Virus record (IMG/VR): IMGVR_UViG_3300006805_000192
Span: 1 to 21,395 of that record
Length of the DNA: 21,395 bases
Source of the DNA: a virus
Direction: 5' to 3' (one strand)
Every line of letters starts with the position of its first letter. Positions within the stretch are counted from its first letter, which is position 1. The notes below the pieces were generated by a model. That model saw only the letters and a list, made by a program, of their open reading frames with translations, was not told where the DNA came from and ran no database searches. Positions 1 through 6,690 of this stretch are shown piece by piece. Position numbers and translations under genes: made by a program.

Positions 1-351
1 GACCGCGTAGTTCTCTCCAAAGACGAGGACCGACCTCCTGAACTTTGCACCGATGAGGCGACCTGTGAGGATGTCATCAGGCACCACCACAAGGACGAGT
101 TCTGGTGCATCCTCCTTCAGCCCACAAGCCCTAACAGGACGACTGAGGACATAGATAGGTGCATCGAGAAAGCCACCACCAATGGGCTAGGCTGTGTCTC
201 TACCTATCACTACAATACCAATGGTGCGGTGTATGTGGCGACTTGGGAATGGCTTGAGATTCACGACTTCCACCACACCGGACTGGCTAAGTACGAAATG
301 CCTGAGGAGCGGTCATTAGACATCAACTACATCGAGGACTTCTGGAAGTGA
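1..351 (+). CDS. CMP-sialic acid synthetase-like cytidylyltransferase, 3' end only
   Basis: The frame is open from base 1 to a TGA at 349-351, so only the last 116 codons of a gene that starts outside the window are visible. The segment ILLQPTSPNRTTEDIDRCIE matches the conserved core of acylneuraminate cytidylyltransferases (NeuA family), which make CMP-activated sialic-type sugars from CTP. Further on, NGAVYVATW and the ending DINYIEDFW match the NGAiYi and DIDteEDF blocks near the C-terminus of that family. The nucleotide-binding N-terminus is not in view. The next reading frame begins in a GTGA overlap at 348, as in an operon. G+C is about 55% in the lines counted, well above the phage genes that follow, so this is recently acquired or foreign to the rest of the window. 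Other sugar-nucleotide transferases of the same fold are possible. Confidence 0.72.
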   Translation, partial: DRVVLSKDEDRPPELCTDEATCEDVIRHHHKDEFWCILLQPTSPNRTTEDIDRCIEKATTNGLGCVSTYHYNTNGAVYVATWEWLEIHDFHHTGLAKYEMPEERSLDINYIEDFWK

Positions 352-899
352 GCCTCAGACTCCCACGCATAATTCCTCGCCTGGACATTAAGGGGCCGAA
401 CGTCATCAAGGGTGTGCAGTTCGAGGGACTTCGCGTTGTCGGAAAGCCTGAGGAACTTGCTAAGAAGTACAACATGAACAACCGCACCACTATTTCTGCT
501 AAGAGAACAAGAGCCATTCAAAAGATAGCACCCATGTTAGCTGAACAAGTGGAGTTATCAAAAGCTATGGACGGTTGTTCTGCTAAAGGTTCTGCAAAAA
601 TCGGCAACAAAACTGTAACTTTTGTAGATAATGTTGTGGTTGAAGTCAGTTCTGTTGACAAAGATGGAAACGTAACCACAAAGACGAAAGAAAAAGACGG
701 TTGGTTGGTGCAGACAAAAAATAAAAAAGGCGTTCTGTTGGTAGAAGGTATGAAAAACCTTGAAGACAAGCGCATTGGAACTTGGGTGGAATACCATGAG
801 AATGGAAAAGTTAGTGCAAAAGTCAACTATGATTATGACATGCGCTTCATGACCTTTGACACTTTCGGAAATGGTATAGAAATGGGGAAATTGAGATGA
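348..899 (+). CDS. Chimeric reading frame: HisF-like N-terminus joined in frame to an unrelated phage protein
   Basis: A GTG start overlaps the upstream stop (GTGA), with GAGGA about 9 bases before it. Residues 1-42 contain RIIPRLDIKGPNVIKGVQFE and GLRVVGKPEELAKKY, the first strand and phosphate-loop region of HisF-like cyclases, including those found in surface-sugar clusters. A real HisF runs to about 250 residues, but homology stops at residue 42. Codon 43 is an ATG (474) that could start a separate 141-residue protein. That part is Lys/Val-rich, and its tail GTWVEYHENGKVSAKVNYDY resembles one YwqK/MORN_2-type repeat. G+C drops from about 55% to about 40% across 470-530. Either the product is a fusion, or translation starts at 474 and the HisF piece is a remnant, or the join is an assembly artefact. 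The stop overlaps the next ATG (ATGA). Confidence 0.6.
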   Translation: MSLRLPRIIPRLDIKGPNVIKGVQFEGLRVVGKPEELAKKYNMNNRTTISAKRTRAIQKIAPMLAEQVELSKAMDGCSAKGSAKIGNKTVTFVDNVVVEVSSVDKDGNVTTKTKEKDGWLVQTKNKKGVLLVEGMKNLEDKRIGTWVEYHENGKVSAKVNYDYDMRFMTFDTFGNGIEMGKLR

Positions 900-1558
900 A
901 TTACGACAGCTTTTACGACAGCGTCAAGTCTATCGGTGACTTGACGTTTGGTCATCAAAACGGAGACCATATGATTATGATGCCATTTGTGGCTGACATC
1001 AAAAAAGTCCACCTATTGGTGGAAAGAGAAGAAGTTTTTATGGAGGGGACACATCTAGAAGTAGAGGGCAAGTCCATTTTGGTCTTTGATGAACCTTTTG
1101 TTGATCTTCCGTTTACAAAGAACTTAAAAACCTTGTTTGGTGCTTTATTGGTGCAAACCAGCCCCACCACTGGGAGATTGAGCATATCAAAAATAGGGTG
1201 TCCAGTTTTAGACACACCACCAGATGCTAAGGAGCACATATTAAACTTTCTCGAAGAGGCGAAACAAGAATTGGAGAAGCGAACAATCGACCTCATCATA
1301 AAAACCAGTGGACATATGGATGTGTCTTTCACAGACACTATGACGTACCTAAACGACGGAATAACTTATTTTGGCAAAATATTTTTGGTGAAGGAGGTTA
1401 TGAAGACGCTGGAACTATCAAGATCACTTCTGGTGGACAACATGTGCAACAAGGCTGATCTGGAATCGTTTTTCAACAGATTTATAGAAGCTGTTGAAGT
1501 ATATTACACAGCATTATCAACGGCCAATTTGGCACAAATAAACAAAAATGGTAGTTAA
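896..1558 (+). CDS. Unrecognised phage protein, 220 residues
   Basis: I do not recognise this protein. The ATG at 896 overlaps the stop of the preceding gene (ATGA), and the 3' end overlaps the next gene by 11 bases, so the three genes probably share one transcript ending at the hairpin near 2060. The first 100 residues look like a mixed beta-rich domain (MIMMPFVADIKKVHLLVERE, then KSILVFDEPFVDLPF). The second half is mostly helical with charged stretches such as ILNFLEEAKQELEKR. There is no signal peptide or membrane segment. Codon use and G+C agree with the phage genes downstream. The setting just before the baseplate operon makes a virion or virion-assembly role possible, but nothing in the sequence shows it. 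Confidence 0.75.
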   Translation: MNYDSFYDSVKSIGDLTFGHQNGDHMIMMPFVADIKKVHLLVEREEVFMEGTHLEVEGKSILVFDEPFVDLPFTKNLKTLFGALLVQTSPTTGRLSISKIGCPVLDTPPDAKEHILNFLEEAKQELEKRTIDLIIKTSGHMDVSFTDTMTYLNDGITYFGKIFLVKEVMKTLELSRSLLVDNMCNKADLESFFNRFIEAVEVYYTALSTANLAQINKNGS

Positions 1559-2024
1559 TTACAACGGATTGAAAGAACTTCAGAACAAATTGCGTTCTGC
1601 GGTTAATGTTAAAAGCACTAGTGTCGCATTAGTTGTCAGAAAAAACCTCATGGCTGTTGAGGAGAAACTCAACAACATCAGCATGGAAATTGAAGAAAAA
1701 CAGCTTGTTTTGCTGGAAAAGCATGCTGCTGAAAGAAGCGAAATTGATGTGGTCAATGAGAAGATGGACGCTTTGCATAATGCCCTAAGAGACAAGTCAG
1801 GACAGGTCAATGAGGAGACGTTCAACAACAGCATGGAGGCAATTTTGGCCGCTCACCCATCTGTTAGACCATTCTTCGACGAGAATAAAGAATTGATCGA
1901 TGGAATCTTGAACTCTGAGATGATCTTGGACGACATGGACAAATTCACGGTGGGGTCTTTGCCAGACAACTTGAGTGTAAACGACCTTTTTGTTTTAGGA
2001 TTCCTGATAGAAGACCTAGACTAA
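1548..2024 (+). CDS. Unrecognised acidic coiled-coil protein, 158 residues
   Basis: The ATG at 1548 lies inside the 3' end of the previous gene, an 11-base overlap typical of translational coupling; the leader is A-rich with no Shine-Dalgarno. Residues of about 30-80 form a long heptad-like helix (NLMAVEEKLNNISMEIEEKQ onward), so a coiled coil is likely. The C-terminal 50 residues are acidic and end GFLIEDLD. No enzymatic motif is visible. It is the last gene before the hairpin at 2044-2073. Small coiled-coil proteins next to tail genes are often chaperones or structural linkers, but that is only context. Confidence 0.72.
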   Translation: MVVNYNGLKELQNKLRSAVNVKSTSVALVVRKNLMAVEEKLNNISMEIEEKQLVLLEKHAAERSEIDVVNEKMDALHNALRDKSGQVNEETFNNSMEAILAAHPSVRPFFDENKELIDGILNSEMILDDMDKFTVGSLPDNLSVNDLFVLGFLIEDLD

Positions 2025-2043
2025 AAGACAGTAAAGATAACTT

Positions 2044-2073
2044 GGTTGGGGTGGCTGAAATGTCACCCCAATC
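2044..2073 (+). terminator. Hairpin terminator after the first plus-strand operon
   Basis: The arms TTGGGGTGGC and GTCACCCCAA (2046-2071) pair over ten positions including one G-T wobble, extended outward by two more pairs, around the loop TGAAAT. It lies 20 bases after the stop codon at 2024. No T-run follows, so termination could be inefficient or factor-assisted. The same GGGGTG/CACCCC core recurs at 15316-15338. Confidence 0.6.
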
Positions 2074-2094
2074 TGTATAAAGACATGTCATTGT

Positions 2095-2120
2095 GTCAGT
2101 TTGTCATGTCAGTTTGTCAT
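2095..2120. repeat. Two perfect tandem copies of a 13-base unit
   Basis: GTCAGTTTGTCAT occurs twice with no spacer at 2095-2107 and 2108-2120. A degenerate part-copy, GTCATTGT, lies just before at 2087-2094, itself overlapping the perfect palindrome GACATGTC (2082-2089). TATAAAGA at 2076-2083 is one base off the late promoter box. The block sits in the 171-base gap between genes ending at 2024 and starting at 2196. It looks like a protein-binding cluster or a slippage-derived repeat; its function is unknown. Confidence 0.65.
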
Positions 2121-2195
2121 GCCCAACTAGTTTCTGATGCTCTAGGAAAATTTGGCACGGTCTTTGAAAATTGTTTATGAATAATTAAAAGAAAC

Positions 2196-2585
2196 ATGGA
2201 AACATTTAAAGTCGACGATTACAACAAAGCCTTTTTCGAAGAGATGAAGCATTTGGGCTGTTCTCTTGATGTCGAAGGTAGAGAATTTGCCATCCCAGAT
2301 AATAAGAAACCAAATTTCTCAGAGGTGAAAAACTTCTATTTTGGTGAAGCTAAAAACTTGACACCGTTTCAGAAAAAGTTTAAAACTTATCTTGAAAGCA
2401 ACTTACCTTATGACATAATCATCAAAAAGACAGACAAAGGTATGTTCTTGGTTGATGAGAACGACTTGATCGACAAAAAAGACTTGATCAGTCTGTTGGG
2501 TAAAATAGGCGCAAAAGTAACTAGAACTATGAATAAAAAAAGACACCTTTTAAACACAGAAGGGTGCGTAGGTAAACTAAAATAA
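2196..2585 (+). CDS. Unrecognised small phage protein, 129 residues
   Basis: I do not recognise this protein. The ATG at 2196 is preceded by an A-rich leader (AATTAAAAGAAAC) with no Shine-Dalgarno. TATGAATA at 2176-2183 is one base from the late promoter box but only 12 bases from the ATG. The product is lysine-rich and soluble: a predicted helical first part, then a stretch FKTYLESNLPYDIIIKK followed by MFLVDENDLIDKKDLISLLG, which could be a small alpha/beta domain. The gene stands alone, 20 bases before the next gene, which has a similar A-rich leader. No catalytic or metal-binding motif is seen. Confidence 0.65.
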   Translation: METFKVDDYNKAFFEEMKHLGCSLDVEGREFAIPDNKKPNFSEVKNFYFGEAKNLTPFQKKFKTYLESNLPYDIIIKKTDKGMFLVDENDLIDKKDLISLLGKIGAKVTRTMNKKRHLLNTEGCVGKLK

Positions 2586-2605
2586 TAAACTAAAAAATAA
2601 CAAAC

Positions 2606-3067
2606 ATGAAAACACAAACACAAAACATCGCATTGAAAGCTGGGCAAGTATTCCAAACAGCATCTGACAACACTTTTTTAAAAGTTATTAAGAAACATGG
2701 CACTGGTTTTATCGTGCTGGTTATCGACAACGACAACGAAGTCGAATATGAAGTTTTCGCCATGAAGAAAGACATCATCGAATTTGGAGAAGTTGACCCG
2801 AAATCTTTGGACAAATCCAAAGTGCGAACAAAGATAAACAAAACAGAAATCCTCATTTTGTCTCAGATCAGAAAGATGGAGAAAAAATCTGACGACGGGC
2901 AAATCGAGTCTAGTGGAATAGCTGTTGATGGATTGAACAAGTTTCAGGTTGCTGGACACATTTCCATTTTGGATAAAAAAGGTTTAATTTCTTTGGACAA
3001 AAAATCCAGTAAAAAGAAAATGATCAGCGAATCGGCTTTCTCAAAGTCCATCTTTGATAGAGTTTAA
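2606..3067 (+). CDS. Unrecognised basic protein with a possible C-terminal winged-helix-like segment, 153 residues
   Basis: The ATG at 2606 follows the A-rich leader AAAAAATAACAAAC, typical of starts in hosts that do not use Shine-Dalgarno pairing. Residues 1-60 are beta-rich (GTGFIVLVIDNDNEVEYEVF). The C-terminal third, ILILSQIRKMEKK and then FQVAGHISILDKKGLISLDK, has the order of helix, helix, short hairpin seen in small winged-helix or MarR-like domains. That is a shape resemblance, not a family match. A strong terminator begins 16 bases after the stop, so the gene ends its transcript. Possible roles include a phage transcription modulator, but this is a guess. Confidence 0.65.
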   Translation: MKTQTQNIALKAGQVFQTASDNTFLKVIKKHGTGFIVLVIDNDNEVEYEVFAMKKDIIEFGEVDPKSLDKSKVRTKINKTEILILSQIRKMEKKSDDGQIESSGIAVDGLNKFQVAGHISILDKKGLISLDKKSSKKKMISESAFSKSIFDRV

Positions 3068-3082
3068 AGACGACAAATCCTC

Positions 3083-3118
3083 AAAAGTCCAGCCGTTCTT
3101 GCGAATTGCTGGACTTTT
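3083..3118 (+). terminator. Strong hairpin terminator before the baseplate operon
   Basis: The arms AAAAGTCCAGC (3083-3093) and GCTGGACTTTT (3108-3118) pair over 11 positions. The inner TTC/GAA pairs extend the stem to a TTGC tetraloop. The 3' arm ends in four Ts, giving a normal intrinsic terminator. It closes the 2606 gene and insulates the late promoter that begins 3 bases later. Confidence 0.8.
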
Positions 3119-3120
3119 CA

Positions 3121-3128
3121 TATAAATA
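3121..3128 (+). promoter_or_regulatory. T4-type late promoter box (TATAAATA)
   Basis: TATAAATA is an exact match to the T4 late promoter element, read in T4 by the phage sigma factor gp55. It lies directly after a terminator and 20 bases before the ATG of the gp6-like gene, which would leave a leader of about 14 bases. A one-mismatch box before the portal gene has the same 20-base spacing. It probably drives the 3149-6335 morphogenesis operon. Confidence 0.75.
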
Positions 3129-3148
3129 CATATTGTAAAAGAAAGAGG

Positions 3149-4702
3149 ATGTCCCAGCAATATCTACAAAAGAAAGACATACAAGGCCAAAACTTGTTGA
3201 ACAAGGCCAAAACTTACATGTCTGACAAATTTGGTCAAATCGCCCAAATGTTCAGTTATTCGACTGGTTATGGCCAAATACAGCTGAACATATCGAATCA
3301 TTCAAAACTAGTTTTCTACTACATAAAGGATTCTATTAATGAGATGTCTTTTAAAACGGCTAGAAGAAAGGATTCTATTTATGGGATGGCTCAATTGAAC
3401 GGCCATAACGCTCATAGAGGATTTGGAGCAACTGGGACAATAACCGTTTCTTTGAAGTCAGATGGCCTATTAAACCAAGGTGTTTCTGGGGGTCTGATAT
3501 ACGTTCCCAATTTTACCAGACTCAGGTGCGCAGACAACGGCCTTTTGTATTACTTAAATCTGGGGCAAGAATATATTGAGATCACTGGAAACACAGCCCA
3601 TTCGTTCACGGCAAACATACTACAAGGTGTTGTTAGAAGTGATACCTTTACTGGTGACGGGACTGATAATCAAACTTATTCCGTTACCTTCAACAACCTC
3701 ATGGTTGACATGAACCACATCAAAGTTGAGGTAAACGGAAATCCATGCAAGGTCGTGTCTACCTTCTCTGAATTTGAGTATGGAAAGTTGTGTTGTATAG
3801 TTAGGACTGGTTTAACGGCTGGAATAGACCTTATCTTTGGTAAAAAGATATATTCAACCATACCAGAGGGCGGTGAGGAAATCAGGGTTTATTATCCAGT
3901 GATAGCTGGAAAACTTGGTAACGTCAAAGCACCAATATTCTCGTTCATAGACCCGTTCTACAACCAGAATGGTAACGCCATAGATGTCAATAAAACATAT
4001 GACATAAAGGTCATAGAAAATCCAGACTTTGGTGCAGAAGCGGAGGACATAGAATTGACCAAGTTGATAGCACCAAACGTTAACAAGAACAGCATAATTT
4101 TTGATAAAAAAAGCTTAAAGTACACTATAGACAGAATGAACTTGTTTGGTAGTGTCAAAATTTTTAACGACACCCAAGCAAACGTTTTGGACACTTACAT
4201 CTACCCAAGATTGGAGGATATGGTTGGGGTCGGCCAAGACTACTTCAACATGAACAGGAATGACATCGTGTTGTCTGATGTGACGAAAACGAGGTTGCTT
4301 GGGCTTATAAACTCACAGAGATCACAAAACATTGATGTTGTGATAAAAGACCCAGTGGTAAAAAGTTACTCGATGGTGGTAAAGGCTGATGTCTATAAGA
4401 CTTCTGGGTCTGATCTCACGAAGATGAAAGAAGATATCAGGACTGTCATCTCCAACAGCATGCTGAAAATGAGGAGAACCAACAAGATACCAAAATCTGA
4501 CATCGTGAAATTGGTGGATGACATGAACATCGTCGACTCAGTTGACGTCGAGTTTATTGTTGAAGATCAAAGCATGTTGGATTCCATAGGAAACATAATC
4601 GTCAAAAATAAAGAGATAGCTTTACCATCAAACAACTTTATAGATGGTAATGGCAACCAAGTGTTAAAGGCCATAGTTATTGACCTAACATATTCTGAGT
4701 AA
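3149..4702 (+). CDS. gp6: Baseplate wedge subunit, gp6-like
   Basis: The product (517 residues) is a structural protein of the contractile-tail baseplate wedge; in T4, gp6 dimers form the ring that joins wedges around the hub. The N-terminal part (LNKAKTYMSDKFGQIAQMF, then YYIKDSINEMSFKTARRKDS and YGMAQLNGHNAHRGFGATGT) follows the pattern of gp6 proteins of marine T4-like phages. The C-terminal half (about 355-515) has the regular alpha/beta pattern of the gp6/baseplate-J core, such as SYSMVVKADVYKTSG. T4 gp6 is 660 residues, so this is a shorter form. AGAGG abuts the ATG directly, too close for a normal Shine-Dalgarno. The gene is first in the operon, behind a late promoter, and its stop overlaps the next ATG by one base (TAATG). 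The call is recall-based but supported by gp25 in the same operon. Confidence 0.82.
   Translation: MSQQYLQKKDIQGQNLLNKAKTYMSDKFGQIAQMFSYSTGYGQIQLNISNHSKLVFYYIKDSINEMSFKTARRKDSIYGMAQLNGHNAHRGFGATGTITVSLKSDGLLNQGVSGGLIYVPNFTRLRCADNGLLYYLNLGQEYIEITGNTAHSFTANILQGVVRSDTFTGDGTDNQTYSVTFNNLMVDMNHIKVEVNGNPCKVVSTFSEFEYGKLCCIVRTGLTAGIDLIFGKKIYSTIPEGGEEIRVYYPVIAGKLGNVKAPIFSFIDPFYNQNGNAIDVNKTYDIKVIENPDFGAEAEDIELTKLIAPNVNKNSIIFDKKSLKYTIDRMNLFGSVKIFNDTQANVLDTYIYPRLEDMVGVGQDYFNMNRNDIVLSDVTKTRLLGLINSQRSQNIDVVIKDPVVKSYSMVVKADVYKTSGSDLTKMKEDIRTVISNSMLKMRRTNKIPKSDIVKLVDDMNIVDSVDVEFIVEDQSMLDSIGNIIVKNKEIALPSNNFIDGNGNQVLKAIVIDLTYSE
3181..3215 (+). repeat. 15-base direct repeat inside the start of gp6, copies 20 bases apart
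   Basis: ACAAGGCCAAAACTT is present at 3181-3195 and again at 3201-3215. Because the period is 20, the copies are read in different frames (QGQNL and NKAKT). Slippage between them would delete or add 20 bases and shift the frame of gp6 near its start. Confidence 0.8.
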
Positions 4703-5361
4703 TGGAACTCCCTAGTGAGACACTAGCAAAAATCAAGAAGCACAGGTCTGATTCGTCCTTGAGGAACAGGAATCAGAAGTGGTTCAACGATTTCTATTTT
4801 GAGAGAGGAGTCCCGAAAAGTGCTTACATAGAAAACAACAGGAGGGAATTTGACTTCGTTGTTGGCCACATATACACCTTCTACTATTTCAATCCAAAAT
4901 GGAAAGATGAACTTGAGTACTATAATGCAGTGCCTGTTGGGGTATTTATAGGATGGCACAAGTGTGGAAACCCGATGTTTCTAGGGCTACAGTTTATACC
5001 CCCAAAACAAAGAGCATTGGTACTGGACATGATAGTTAAATTCAACCAAAACAGGATTGAGGCCTCCAATAAGGTCATATTAAAGACTGGTGTTTCCTCT
5101 AGGATGTTGAGAACTTCTTACACTGATCTTAAAACCTATCTTAAAAAAAGCGGGTTTGAATACGCCATCAGAAGCTACATAATAACCAGAATAAAGATGA
5201 AGCCTTTGATAATAACCTTTTTAGACTGGTATAGACTACTTACCTTTTCTGGCCAGTTTATGAAAAAGAAAAACATCGCTTACATCTATTATGATTATAA
5301 GAAAAATCTGGACGCTTCATATAGAATCGGAAGGAAAGAACCAAAACTAAAAGATACATAA
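4702..5361 (+). CDS. Probable virion-associated protein of the baseplate operon, 219 residues
   Basis: The ATG overlaps the gp6 stop by one base (TAATG). Residues of about 50-115 contain GHIYTFYYFNPKWKDELEYY, followed by FLGLQFIPPKQRALVLDMI. This resembles a block (Y-x-PK-x-KD-x-L-x-YY-D-x-x-P, then GL-x-x-x-x-P-P-x-x-R) that I recall from uncharacterised proteins in morphogenesis clusters of T4-like phages. The rest is basic and aromatic, with no membrane segment or enzymatic motif. It lies between gp6 and a tail-tube-like gene, so a baseplate or neck component is the most likely role. It does not look like T4 gp53. The exact function is unknown. Confidence 0.6.
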   Translation: MELPSETLAKIKKHRSDSSLRNRNQKWFNDFYFERGVPKSAYIENNRREFDFVVGHIYTFYYFNPKWKDELEYYNAVPVGVFIGWHKCGNPMFLGLQFIPPKQRALVLDMIVKFNQNRIEASNKVILKTGVSSRMLRTSYTDLKTYLKKSGFEYAIRSYIITRIKMKPLIITFLDWYRLLTFSGQFMKKKNIAYIYYDYKKNLDASYRIGRKEPKLKDT

Positions 5362-5364
5362 AAC

Positions 5365-5982
5365 ATGTTGAGCAATTCATTAGTAAAAGACTTCCAGATA
5401 CGGCTTGGAAATTCCTTCATCTTAAAAGATGTTGAGGAAGAGTTCAAAGACTACTTTGATGTTGAGAATGGTTCATATTCAAAGATGATAGACTTTTTGA
5501 ACAACACCATTATAGGAGCAACCGTCTTGGGTTTAGAAGCCCTATCTACTCAGGAACAACTATCGGGTAGAGGTACTAAAGTCAGAACTCACAATAGTTC
5601 TTTGCCATTGAGCAGAAAGAGAAGTAGAACCATAACTTTGACGTTCTCAAGCAAGAAGACATTTTTAAACTATATGATCTTGTATAGGAACATGGAGTCG
5701 TTTAATGATGGCGATAATGAGAACGCCAGAGATGGAGGTGCTTTCTATGACAACATATTTTTGGACATGTTGGATTCGGCTGGTAACATCGTTTATTCTT
5801 TTGTTTACCGTGAAATCCAGATAAACAAAATATCAGAAATAGGTTTGTCAAAAAACGACAGGTCGATTTCAGTGAATGAATTTTCTCTGGATATAACCTA
5901 CAACCAACTCACATTCTCTTCACACTTGAACAAAAATAGGTCTGATCTCAACGACTCTTACAAACACAACTTTGAGAAATGA
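5365..5982 (+). CDS. Tail-tube-like or baseplate tube-initiator-like structural protein
   Basis: The product has 205 residues. The central part RTITLTFSSKKTFLNYMILY, then a linker, then NIFLDMLDSAGNIVYSFVYR and the ending FSLDITYNQLTF, follow the strand order of the T4 gp19/gp54-like tail tube fold: a strand ending in an LNY-type helix, a strand with D-x-x-GN-V-Y, a loop with I-x-x-I-x-x-I-x-L, and a final F-x-x-x-x-x-Y-x-x strand. T4 gp19 is about 163 residues and gp54 about 320, so the length does not decide between tube and initiator. Its position with gp6 and gp25 favours a baseplate-proximal tube protein. It starts 3 bases after the previous stop and overlaps the gp25-like gene (ATGA). 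Confidence 0.5.
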   Translation: MLSNSLVKDFQIRLGNSFILKDVEEEFKDYFDVENGSYSKMIDFLNNTIIGATVLGLEALSTQEQLSGRGTKVRTHNSSLPLSRKRSRTITLTFSSKKTFLNYMILYRNMESFNDGDNENARDGGAFYDNIFLDMLDSAGNIVYSFVYREIQINKISEIGLSKNDRSISVNEFSLDITYNQLTFSSHLNKNRSDLNDSYKHNFEK

Positions 5983-6335
5983 TAGAAATAAAAGCGGATA
6001 GCATAAATGACCAAGACTACTCTCAAACAGACCTTGAGACATCTGACCCGATCGAAATCTACGCAGACCAGATAAAAATGGCTTTGGAGTCGGAACTTGG
6101 TTCTATCATGGGTGCTGACATAACCATGGATTTAGAGACATATGTCTTTGAGATGGATTTGGATCAATTGGAGTTGCAGACGAAAATACGGGACATAGTC
6201 TCCAATTTTTGTTCTTTTTATCCAATGTTCTCGACAGATATTAGTGTCATATTCACCAAAGGAGAAACAAGAGATATATGTCTCGTTTCCATACTCATAG
6301 ACAATGTCAAGAAGATCAACGTGGTCATATCCTAG
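5979..6335 (+). CDS. gp25: Baseplate wedge protein, gp25-like
   Basis: The product has 118 residues, close to T4 gp25 (132). The order of elements fits the gp25/GPW family: an N-terminal tail, a helix (YADQIKMALESELGSIMGAD), a short loop ending in an aromatic-acid pair (TYVFEMD), a helix (LELQTKIRDIVSNF), then paired strands (DISVIFTK and ICLVSILIDN). gp25 joins wedge subunits to the sheath initiator region in T4. The canonical GER motif is not evident, so this is a divergent member. The ATG overlaps the previous stop (ATGA). The 3' end overlaps the convergent GroES-like gene by 11 bases with no room for a terminator. Confidence 0.6.
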   Translation: MIEIKADSINDQDYSQTDLETSDPIEIYADQIKMALESELGSIMGADITMDLETYVFEMDLDQLELQTKIRDIVSNFCSFYPMFSTDISVIFTKGETRDICLVSILIDNVKKINVVIS

Positions 6336-6690
6336 CTATCCTTTCAGCTTGCTTGCCAGCTAGGTCTTGAGCCATATAAAAAGATAAGTCTTCTCCAAGG
6401 TACAAATCTGAGTCGTCTGATATTAGAGCGATCTCGGCCTTGTGTAAAACATAGTAATTCCTGTTTTTTTTCTTGAAGGGGAAAGCACCAGCCATGTCAC
6501 CAAAATGAACCATGTCACCTTTTTTTATTCCAGCTTCCTCCGCTTCCGCAGACAGAGCCTTGACAACTCCTCTATTTCTATATCTGGAATCGTTTACTTC
6601 GTTTATTATACCAACATCCGTTGTGTCGATCAAGATCAAGACGAGGTTCTCCATCATGATCACTTTTTCTGTGTCTATTACAAATTGCAT
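6325..6690 (-). CDS. GroES-like co-chaperonin
   Basis: The product (121 residues) is slightly longer than bacterial GroES (about 97) and near T4 gp31 (111). After a start region, LVLILIDTTDVGIINEVN looks like the first GroES strand and the mobile loop that contacts GroEL. RGVVKALSAEAEEAGIKKGD then MVHFGDMAGAFPFKKK and NYYVLHKAEIALISDD match the GroES pattern G-x-V-x-x-V-G, K-x-GD-x-V-x-F, G-x-x-x-K and Y-x-x-L-x-x-x-x-I-x-x-I. The C-terminal 25 residues are an extra alpha-helical tail. In T4, gp31 replaces GroES for folding of the major capsid protein. The gene is last in the replication operon and overlaps the primase 3' end by 13 bases. The GroES assignment is a pattern match, without a sequence search. 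Confidence 0.62.
   Translation of the reverse strand: MQFVIDTEKVIMMENLVLILIDTTDVGIINEVNDSRYRNRGVVKALSAEAEEAGIKKGDMVHFGDMAGAFPFKKKNRNYYVLHKAEIALISDDSDLYLGEDLSFYMAQDLAGKQAERIARI

Noticed and set aside
3325-3388. Two imperfect 22-base repeats (AAAGGATTCTATT...) in gp6
   Set aside because: They are 42 bases apart in frame and encode KDSINEM and KDSIYGM, a doublet also seen in the gp6 family, so protein conservation explains them.
4943-4950. TATTTATA, an exact late box on the minus strand
   Set aside because: It lies inside a plus-strand structural gene with no minus-strand gene downstream within reach.
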